Both the position numbers and the translations under genes were made by a program. This document shows positions 55,501-64,000 of a stretch of 64,000 bases of DNA, piece after piece. Below the pieces are notes generated by a model that was not told where the DNA came from, did not search any database, and saw only the letters and a program-made list of their open reading frames with translations. The first letter of the stretch is position 1, and the number at the start of each line of letters is the position of its first letter. The stretch is from Evernia prunastri (Eukaryota; Ascomycota; Lecanoromycetes; Lecanorales; Parmeliaceae): positions 372,976 to 436,975 of the forward strand of contig NKYR01000002.1 of assembly GCA_003184365.1 (NCBI GenBank), in the 5' to 3' direction.

Positions 55501-56515
55501 ATGTTCTTCTCCATGGCGCGCCTCTCCCTGACGGTAGCAGCCCTCCTACTACCTATCTATGTCCAAGCGGTCGCATTCAGCGTCGACAGCTTCAATGACA
55601 TCGCCGTCGGCAAACCCAAGGACCTTACCTGGTTGGGCGACAAGACAGTACGACTCACCCACCACCCTCTTCCATCCCAACCTATTGCCTATTGACTAAC
55701 GCCAGTCCTGCTCTCAGCCCGTCACCATAAAGCTCATGCAAGGGCCGCCGGAAGATCTCCAGCCGGTGGTGACCCTCGCTTGTGAGTCACCGGCCAGCCC
55801 TAGATATTCGAGTCGGGAAGACTGAGCGCCAAAAGCCAATGTAGAAGGACAATCGTACACCTGGACGCCGACGACCATCCCAGCTGGCACGTATGTTCTC
55901 TCAATCACACAGGGAACGTGAGTGGTCTTATCTCTCAGCACGCGGCAATTCGTAGCCGCTGACGATAGAAGCAGTGAGACGAACTACTCCCCCCAGTTCC
56001 AGGTCGCCAACACCTTCACTCCCAGCTCTCGCCCTGGTCCCGCTGGCACAAAGCCCTCAACCAAGCCAACACATGGAGCAGCGCCACCTGGAGCAGCACC
56101 ACCTGGAGCAGCACCACCAGGAACAGCACCACCAGGAACAGTACCACCCGGGACGGCACCACCTGGAGCGGCGCCGCCTGGAACGGCACCAACGGGAGCA
56201 TTCCCTGGAGCACCGCCTCCTGAAGTAGCCGTCCGTGCAGTAGTATTCCCCAAGGCAGTAGCCGATGACATTCTCCCGTCCGCGGTGCTCGACACTTACT
56301 ACCCCCCTGCCGGCTACAACAACGGCAGCAGAACCACCTGCGCGTCTGGCCCCGATGCTTCTGAAAGTAGCACTTCTGCCGCTTTCCCATGTGCTTCGAG
56401 CGTCAAGCCGAGTTTGGGCCATTTCCAGAGCATCACGGGTGGGGTTGGAAAGATGGATGTGGCTATCGGGGCTGCGGTCGTGGCGATGACTTTTGCGGTT
56501 GTGCTGGTACTTTAG
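55501..56515 (+). CDS. Kre9/KNH-like secreted protein with GPI anchor and P-G repeat region
   Basis: Proteins with this domain are secreted, mostly GPI-anchored and linked to cell-wall beta-1,6-glucan assembly, but their biochemical role is unclear. Exons 55501-55647, 55718-55781, 55836-55917 and 55969-56515 join exactly to 280 codons. A signal peptide (MARLSLTVAALLLPIYVQA) leads into a Kre9_KNH domain with FSVDSFNDIAVGKPKDLTW, VTIKLMQG and YTWTPTTIPAGTYVLSIT. A collagen-like repeat of APPG-type pentads follows, then a serine-rich stretch, and finally a hydrophobic tail (GAAVVAMTFAVVLVL) that fits a GPI-attachment signal. Splice sites of introns two and three were fixed because other acceptors give stop codons. 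Confidence 0.88.
56080..56215 (+). repeat. 15-bp tandem repeat coding APPGA/T pentads
   Basis: About nine imperfect copies of a 15-base unit encode APPGA or APPGT. It lies inside the KNH-like gene and is likely prone to copy-number change. Confidence 0.9.
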
Positions 56516-56779
56516 ATGGCGAATGGAAGGATTGATGACGCGTGGACTGCATAGGATCGTGGACAGTGTGGTTTGAGGGGGCAAAGGTTTTTGATGCATG
56601 CGTGGAGGGTCTTTGCCTGCGCCGGGTTGCTTGACTGGAGTTGGCTCTTATTGTTAGTAGCACGTTATCCTATTATGAAAAAGCAGTGAGCATTCCAAGG
56701 AGTCGTTTGATGCTTCGTATTCTATGCTTCTAGGGTATTCGCAGGCGTGAGCCAAACCATCTCTATCATGCCCGGCGTT

Positions 56780-57826
56780 TCATTGCAATTCTGACTCCCT
56801 CCTCGTGCTTTTCTCCAACCATTCGTCCGTCTTCCCCAGTCCCTTCCAGAATTCGACCCTCTCGCTCAATATCTCTTCGCACCACTCTTTCATTTCCTTC
56901 AATTGCACATTTTCAGCAACATGCGTGAATGTCCCTAGATTCCATCCCCCCTTTCCTCGCTTCTCATACTCCACCATCTGCAGCAACAGCTCCATCTTAT
57001 CAACGTCGTGCACGAACACACTCTCGAGTGTTTTGCTCTCCTCATACTCTTGAAAGATCGCCTGGATGCCCTTCCCCTGCTCTCCCTGGCCCCACCTTCC
57101 CAACAGCCCTTCCCCCGCGCACAGAAACTCCATCGTTTCCGCCTCGCGCCTCGCCTTCTCCTCCTTCGCTACCCCGTCCACCGGCGTGATGTCCCCGACG
57201 AGCAACTCGGCCATGTCGTGCACCAGCGCCATCTTGGTGCAGTGCGGGATGTTGAGGCGAGCGCTCAGGGACGCGGGGGCCAGCATGGTGATGATGGACA
57301 TGCCTTTATGATTTCCAAAGTTAGCATATCTCTTCCGTGCCGAACCTGGAGTCTTGAAACATGTCCCGGGAGTATTGGATTCCTACGACAAGTCTTACAA
57401 CCCCAAATGCAATATGGACTAGGAAGAAATGGCTCCCTCACGGTACATGTGATCGGAGATGGATTCGCAGGATGGGATGCTTTTGCGGCGCCAGCCTTCG
57501 CGTTTGGTGGTCTTGAGGCGCTCGAGGAGGTGGAGGAAGGGGAGGACGGAGGTGGGTTGGGGGTCGATCGGTGGGAGGTCGGGGAGTTTCATGAGGGCTG
57601 GATGTGGTGGTTAGTGTTGGGTTTGAATTGTATCTTTGTTGGGTATCTGAGAGGGGTTGAAAGGAGGGAGGTGGAGGAGCGGAGTTTTACCTGATTGAAC
57701 GGACCATCGTTCTTCTAGAGGGGCTGCTGTGGATGGAGCGCTGGAGACAGCGTCTAAGATGTCGGTGGGTTCGGAGGGGGAGTTTGAGGCAGCTTTATCG
57801 GCTGGTGGTAAGGGGGGAGCGGACAT
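56780..57826 (-). CDS. HD-domain 5'-deoxynucleotidase (YGK1/HDDC2-like)
   Basis: Metal-dependent phosphohydrolases of this group remove phosphate from deoxynucleoside monophosphates. Exons 57826-57691, 57597-57442 and 57303-56780 join exactly to 272 codons. The HD metal centre is seen as ESISDHMYRM (H33-type) and HDMAELLVGDITP with the H-D pair, and EHD-like residues continue to SVFVHDVDKMELLLQMVEYEKR, supplying the last metal ligand. The N-terminal 45 residues are proline- and serine-rich. The family assignment is firm. The protein is convergent with the KNH-like gene and divergent to the augmin gene, about 530 bp away. Confidence 0.92.
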
Positions 57827-58359
57827 GATCGTTTGTTGACTTTTGGTCTGAGTTGAGTGAGTCTTTTAGGTTGAGAAAGGGCTGTTGGTGGTTGAAGGGT
57901 AGATTAGAATTGTAGTTTTGTGGATTTGTAGGGATGAAGTATAAAAGAATGAAGGAGCACGCTTGCTAATATATACATGTTCCTACTGGATGAGAAAGAT
58001 GTTTGGAATTTGGACAACAACTGTCTGCGTCAAAGAGGATAAAGCAAGACATTGAATGCACATTATGCAGCCCGGAAGCGCTTGTCTTACAGGGGTGGTC
58101 TCTAGTTTTTAGTGGGGAACAACCGCTGTTTCTAGGCTTCTTCTAGGCCTTTTCCAGGGGATCTTCAGGAACCGCTGGTGCCTGCCTTTTCGGCCCATTT
58201 GTTGTGTTTACATCTCGCGTCAGCTGTTGCCTGTCAAATTATCATTTTGAACCACGGTCCTGTCTAACCATCAAACACAGTCTCTTTGTTCTACTGAGTA
58301 CCTCACTATTTGTTTAGTTTGGATTCACTCTATGATGTCTCAAGATACGAGACGTCACA
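57827..58359. other. Divergent intergenic region
   Basis: The upstream region of both the HD-domain and HAUS6-like genes. No repeats or genes stood out. Confidence 0.55.
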
Positions 58360-60750
58360 ATGAGCAAACAGCCAGGTGCCTTAGCACCAACGCATGCGTC
58401 TTCCAGCATTCCACTACTGCTCACCAATCTCCACCTGCTTGACCTCGATAGACGCGATGACTGGCCTTCACTCACCGCCCAGACGTTTACAAGCAAGAAC
58501 ACACTGCAAAACGAGAAGACCCGCATCCAATGCGTTGAGTGGGCCTTCTACCGCTTATTTGAGACATGGGACCCTGTAGAGACCAAAGACGTCAGACTAT
58601 GCTTGTACAATTTGCAGATTTGCTTCTTGCTAATACATTCATGACAGGAGCTTGGACCTTTCTTTCCGGCCCTGATTCCGCTGCAATCCCTGAATCTACG
58701 TGCTGCCATCTTCAGATGTCTGAACGAACTCAAGAAGAATGGAATATTGGGAAAAGACGTAATAGTCAGGAAGACTTTCTTCGACGATTGCAAAGGCGAG
58801 AGGATCCAGGAATTGCTCGTCTCGTTTTCGACGCTTGTTCTACGAAAGGTTCTGGCCGCCGGACATCGTGGGAGACCATGTGTTGCTGCACGGCTTGCTA
58901 CAGCTAAGACTGTTTCGGGGACAGAGCAGAGGTCTTTCCTACCTCTCGCTGTTGCCCACCGAGCATCTTTGACGGCTCTCCTACAGAAGAAGAAGGACTT
59001 GAGAGAAAGGTACAAGAACTTCGGCAGCACTCTGGATGCGAAGGAGCAAGAGCTAGATCGGCGATTCGAGACTGTGGTCTCAACCCAGGATTTTCTTGAT
59101 AAAAATCCTATCCCTGATCACACGGTCGCGCGTGTATCGAAGTTATTCGAGAAGAATTGGCAGGGAGACCGTAAGCCAGTGGAAGTCATTGCACAGGGTG
59201 AAGGACAGGGGATGAAGGACTTTCTACTAGACAGACCATTCTCGGAAACTTGGCAACAAATCTCCGCTGGCACTTTTTATGGGGCAACGGGCACAAGCTG
59301 GCAGGGTCTCTTGCAAGATTTAGAGGAAAGGGTAGCAAACCAGGAGGCAAGGCTTACTGACTGGAGGAACTTCAGGGAGGCAATGCAGAGGGAAAACAAG
59401 ACTATAGTCGCTGCCAATAACAAAGGCTCGACGTTGATACGAACCCGGAGTAAGGATTTAAATAATCAGAAGCAGAGAGACTCCGTCTTTAGCCCGAGAA
59501 AAAGCCCGAGGAAGAGAGACTGGAAGGCAGAGGAAGGCATGAACGAAACGCCGCCGACCCGCCCTAAGGGGGTGAGAAAGGAGGATACTCCGGCTGAGCT
59601 CAAGGACAGGGACTTTGTTTTCAGCCCAAGGAAAAGCCCGCGGAAAAGCATGTTGCCGGTAGAGGATCTGGGAGCCGAAACCAGGCAAGAAATGCTAGAG
59701 CAAGAGTCAGAAAGTATGGCCATTCGAAAAGGAGACCATGAAGGTATTACAAATAGTCCAACACGAGTTCCATTGTTTGCATCCCAAGAAGGAGAAACTT
59801 CGCAGTTCCCTTCTCATGTTTCGAGTGTGGCCGATACGGATGAGTCTGGCTTCTCAGAAATCTCTGATGGACAGCTCCATTCACATGAACCACCAGACGA
59901 CTCGGTTCGCGCTGAAACTGTAAACCCAACCAGAAATTCAGATCCGAATGGACCATCATCGACCCCCAACAATGAAACAGCCGATCCAGAGAAGTTCGAA
60001 ATCAGATTCAGCGACGTTTCTAGGCCATCAGACCTTTCACATCCGCTTTTCACCAAAGTTTACAAACCAGCCGTACTGGATAATGAGAATGATGACTCTT
60101 GGATTTCCTCTCTTCCAGTGGAGGGCGAGCAGGAAGACAAGACTGAGTCTCAGTCGCCAAACGAAGACGACATACTTGCAGAGCGAATCGTTTCAATGAC
60201 CATCAACGCCGCTCCAACGCCCGCAAAGCCAAAAGCGTCCTTGTTGGAAAGGACTCGTCAATCAATGGCTTTTGCCAGCCCTATCGGGCTGCAGAATCTG
60301 CTACCGGAAGGACCTTCCCCAACGCCATTACCTCCCATCCCTTCCAAGAAATTATACCCAACTACCGGTCCCGGCGGTCCAGCAACCCTCCTCGAACGTA
60401 CAAGACAGTCGATCTCCATCGCATCTTCTACAAAGCCCAAAGCATCTCGCAAATCAATGCTCGACCGCCGGACTTCGAAATTGTATCCAACAAACCAGTT
60501 TGAAACGCCCAAGAGACAGCTGGATAGGGTGATGGAATTGACACCGCCGGAAGAGCTCTTCAGCCCCGGAGCAGGTTATGATAGCGTTTTCAAGAGCAGG
60601 CCGAAGATTGCGCTTAGTCCGAATCCTTCGCCAACGCTTGATGAGAATTCGGAGACGGACGATGCTGAAGGGGAAAGGTATGACGATGGCAGTTTTGGGA
60701 AGGGTCAGAGGGAGACGTCACCGTCGGCAAGGAGGACTGCCAAGGTCTAG
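58360..60750 (+). CDS. HAUS6: Augmin complex subunit 6 (HAUS6-like)
   Basis: Augmin recruits gamma-tubulin to existing spindle microtubules so new ones branch from them. Exons 58360-58590 and 58648-60750 join to 778 codons. The conserved HAUS6 N-terminal domain fills about residues 15-230: LLLTNLHLLDLDRRDDWPS, KTRIQCVEWAFYRLFETWDPVETKD, FFPALIPLQSLNLRAAIFRCLNELKKNGILGKDV and KGERIQELLVSFSTLVLRKVL. Coiled-coil segments follow to about residue 330. The C-terminal half is disordered and contains two copies of FSPRKSPRK and two LLERTRQS motifs, likely kinase sites or microtubule contacts. Intron 1 (57 nt, GTCAGA donor) was placed to restore ETKDELGPFFPAL. Full length is 777 residues. Confidence 0.9.
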
Positions 60751-61181
60751 CTATCGTTCTTTGCTTCCGGAGCATACTCTAGTAGCTTCGATGAGAACAT
60801 TGATTATGATGATCGCTATCTGTCATCATCTTCACTGATACTCGTATTTCATGTACGCACTGCTGATGTTCCGCAGCCGTGAATACAGTGGCCTGATTCC
60901 TCGCGCACACGTGAGAAATCTGCTGCCCCTCCCCAGTCTTTCTACACGGTCTGCCCGACTTGCCGAAGAGACTACTAGCTGCCATTTCACCGAGAACATT
61001 CTCAAGAATGTCCGGTGAGCCCTGCTGAGACCCAGGCGTGCTCCCTCACAGTACGACCCAGTCATCACTGGAGCCAGCGACCTCGTGGCATTCCGACCCA
61101 GTACTTAGCACCATTTCCACAAACGCGCAGACCTTGTTTCTGGGATTCCGGTCAAATTACGCTGGAATGACGACGCCTATT
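60751..61181. other. Intergenic region between convergent genes
   Basis: It contains the 3' ends of HAUS6 and the RecQ gene. No gene or repeat was seen. Confidence 0.55.
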
Positions 61182-64000
61182 TCAAGAATCGCACGCTTTC
61201 CCGAACCGCTCCACGAGCTCCTGTGACGACGAGCATATCATTAGCCTTAGAAAACCCCAGACCCCCCAACCCCAACCCGTGACAAGGCAAAGGGAAGAGG
61301 AAAACCGCTGCCAGTGAGTACGCACCTCGAAATCGCAATCGTCCATACTCCCAAACGCGTGGTGCTTCCCCAGCTTCTCCGTCGTGACCCTCGGGCTCGA
61401 AATGCCAAACGCGACCCTGGCCAAGAACCTCGCGTCGTCGCGGACAGCGGTAGCGGCCAGGATGCTCTTGATCCTCGCCTCATCGACGCGCCCCTTCCGA
61501 GACGAGTTGTGACGCGCGGGCAGGAACTTGACCCGAGTCTTCTTCAGGCAGAAATTGCAGTGACCGCAACCAGCCTCGGGGACGGTGCCGTCGTCGGCGA
61601 AGTGGCGCGCCAGTTCGCGGCTGAGGCAGCCTTTGGTGGTGACGAGGTCGATGACGCGCCGGACGCGGTCCATGTCGCTCTTCTCCCTCGCTTCGATCTG
61701 CGCGTAGATGGACGTGATGATCTGCGCCTTGTCCTCTTCGCCCCGGGGGAAGTCTTTGAGGACGCGGAAGCGGTTCACCACGCCGCTCGGCTGCAGTTCG
61801 ATGGCGCCGGAGTTGTTCCATTCTTGCAGCTTCTTCACCGCTTCCGCGCGGGGGAAGCCCCCGCTCGCGGCGGCGTCGTCGACGTCGACGCGCGTCCATT
61901 TGTGGGCGAGCGTGCTTTTCTTCTTGAGGGCTTTGGTGACGGGTGAGTCATCCTCGATGCGGCTCTCGAAAGATGGGGATTTGATGTATTTGTATTCGGA
62001 ATACTTGGGTGTGATTGCCCTGATGAGCTCGAAGCGGAGTTCGAGCTGCGCGTTTAGAAGATCCAGTGCATTTTTCTGGAGGGGAATCTGTCAGGGGTTG
62101 TTTCCTCGTGATCTCAGCGTCGGGAGGCGTGGAGGCTTACACGGATGTCCCACTCTCTAGACTCTTCGTTCAGATTCCGTTCGATGACATCTCCTACCTT
62201 AGCATGGCGGTGGAGTTCCAAGAACTCCCCTACCAATCCTCTGACACTCCTCAGGCTTGGCACGTCGGCTCTGGACCATTGCTCCATGATCTTGATGTCC
62301 TCGGCGCAGAGATAGATCATGCAGACGCTTTCCAGGCCATCACGTCCAGCGCGTCCAATTTCTTGGCTGTAACCCTCAAGGCTCTTGGGGACGGCGTAAT
62401 GGACAATGTTACGGATATTCGATTTATCAATTCCCATACCGAACGCTATCGTAGCGACAATGATGATATTATCTGAAGCCATGAACTTGTCTTGCACCTC
62501 GGTCCTTGCATTAGTTGTCATTCCCGCATGATATCCGTGAGCATTGAATCCTGCTTTTTTCAGACCTGTTGTCACATCGTTCGTTTGCTGTGTGAGAGTA
62601 AGAATCCCTGCACTGGCAACAGAGTTCTCGTACATACGTCATGTGTTTGAACGTAGACTATGGAAGGTCCTTTGTGTTCTCCAAGGAACGTTTTCAAAGC
62701 TTGCTCCTTTTCCTGGGCGGACTCGAAGGACTGAGCAAGTAGGCGTAAGCTGTAAATAGATCAGCATCCCCAACACTGTTGCTCATTTCAAGCAATGCAG
62801 CACGACGTACTTCTGGCGATAGGTAGTGGTGCGAAATACAGCTTCTGGGTCTATGTTGAAGGCCGCACATATATCCTCTGCAACTTTAGGAGTAGCCTTC
62901 ATACAGTCAGCGAGCTGGCACCCGACAGCATAGAGGAAGATATATACTGTTGCGGTCAAGCACAAGACTCTTTCCGCTTGAACCTCTTTTGCAAATCTCG
63001 CAACTTGAATAATCCTTCGTCAGTGTATCACTGCGAAGAGCATGGCGATAGGCGATTTACCCTTAAGATAATCGGGCCGGAAAGCATGGCCCCATTCGGA
63101 GATACAATGCGCTTCATCGATAGCAATCAAGCGGACTTTAGTGGCGTTGATCATCTCAACAAACCCTTCGTTATTGAGCCGCTCGGGGGCCACATATCTA
63201 GTTCCCAATTAGCATTCCTATTGGATGATCGTGTTGAACCGACTTTTCAAAGAAATTTGTCTGTGCCGGGTCTCGATGAGGCTACGCCTTAGATCTTATA
63301 GACAGACGGCCACTACTAGATACCCAGGACATGATTAAAGTAAGACATCCTCAGACATCATGTCCAAAAAGCTCATGCTAAAGCCAATAGTATCGAGAAT
63401 TGGGGTTTTCCTGAGATGTAGCTAAAAGAAGACTAGTACTTTTGGTGTTCCAGATAGACGAATGAAAACAAATCGATGCCTGCATTCCCAGTAATCACAG
63501 AGAAACGCTAATAGATCATGACAAAAGGAACAGCTAGGCACACCCAACCCAGAACAGGGACACGAACGTGGCCTCTTGATCCGAATGAGAGGTTGAGAAC
63601 ATGACACAAGATACAAGTGGAGTAGCGGAAATTTTAACTTACAGCAGTTTCAGCTCTTCCCTTCGTAGTTTATCGCACGTATCAAGCCATGCATCTCGAC
63701 TTTGAGATGAGTCCATAGCAGCAGCACAGACTCCTCGCTTCTTCAAGGCGTCTACTTGGTCCTTGTGCCAATTGTCAGCTTTAGACTCTCTCATCAATTC
63801 GCTAATAGCACGGTCGTTGTTTTGGATGTAGCTATTCGAGGATTGTCTTACTTTCATGAGCGCGACCAATGGGCTGACAACGAGGGTCACTCCTCCGCCT
63901 CCTCGACTTCCATGTAATTCGTCATCATAATCAAAAGCCAAAGCTGGTATCTGATAGACCAGACTTTTGCCACCCCCTGTAGGAAACACGACAACGGCAC
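61182..64000 (-). CDS. RecQ-family DNA helicase, 5' end beyond window
   Basis: ATP-dependent 3'-5' helicases of the RecQ family unwind replication and recombination intermediates. The N-terminus lies to the right of the window. Exons recognised from the right: 64000-63852, 63761-63643, 63197-63061, then further exons through the helicase core to a last exon ending at the stop 61184-61182. Walker A is FPTGGGKSLVYQIPAL, motif II is DEAHCISEWGHAFRPDY, motif III CLTAT, and motifs V-VI ATIAFGMGIDKSN...SQEIGRAGRDG. A zinc-binding region with GCLSRELARHFAD and CGHCNFC follows. The C-terminus ends ELVERFGKACDS. Three introns are in frame without stops (63762-63851, 51 nt near 62950 and 61221-61325); all were removed. 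The intron 63198-63641 is 444 nt, long for this genome. Confidence 0.9.

Noticed and set aside
1..64000. tRNA, rRNA or CRISPR genes
   Set aside because: No tRNA-type TPsiC/anticodon arrangement or rRNA signature was seen by eye. The repeats present are eukaryotic microsatellites, not spaced arrays. A tRNAscan run would settle the tRNA point.

Overview
The window is nuclear DNA of a filamentous ascomycete (Pezizomycotina; possibly Dothideomycetes or a relative, but I cannot place it to class). The reasons are many short introns (mostly 45-100 nt, GT-AG, with CTAAC/CTGAC-like branch sites), closely spaced genes on both strands, and fungal families such as a desaturase fused to cytochrome b5, a FOL1-type folate enzyme, an ascomycete laccase ending in DSGL, a Kre9/KNH GPI protein and a SurE acid phosphatase. 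No virus, plasmid, rRNA, CRISPR array or intact transposon was recognised. The genes are mostly housekeeping and look like ordinary chromosome rather than one biosynthetic cluster.

Layout. 1-1229: 3' part of a protein kinase gene (minus). 1230-5168: gene-poor stretch. 5169-6781: OLE1 delta-9 desaturase. 7359-10559: divergent pair of a ZNG1/CobW GTPase and a MOB3/phocein STRIPAK subunit, only about 82 bp apart. 12103-15301: BTB protein and Rab GDI. 16729-20517: divergent pair of mitochondrial ribosomal protein L4 (uL29m) and CCR4-NOT subunit NOT2. 20842-26404: metallo-beta-lactamase-fold hydrolase and an atypical kinase. 27933-31298: mitochondrial Lon protease. 32269-34966: two uncharacterised genes. 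35274-39614: nitronate monooxygenase and the folate enzyme. 40432-42392: laccase. 43993-44138: a fold-back repeat. 44428-47018: modin-like membrane protein. 47607-50459: L-fuconate dehydratase and a secreted SurE phosphatase. 51327-55029: divergent pair of mitochondrial bS21m and an RRM/PWI splicing factor. 55501-57826: KNH-like GPI protein and an HD-domain nucleotidase. 58360-60750: augmin subunit 6. 61182-64000: RecQ helicase, running off the right edge.

Gene models were built by joining exons at visible splice sites and checking that the summed exon lengths stay in frame. For 20 genes the sum is an exact multiple of three, or the phase is consistent up to the window edge. The genes act in separate processes: lipid desaturation, zinc handling, STRIPAK and Rab signalling, mRNA turnover and splicing, mitochondrial translation and proteolysis, folate synthesis, lignin/phenol oxidation, sugar-acid catabolism, spindle assembly and DNA repair. 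No new multi-gene system stood out. The most unusual items are a GC-AG intron plus 12-nt microexon in ZNG1, strongly degenerate FolB regions in the folate enzyme, the atypical kinase, and the fold-back element near 44 kb.
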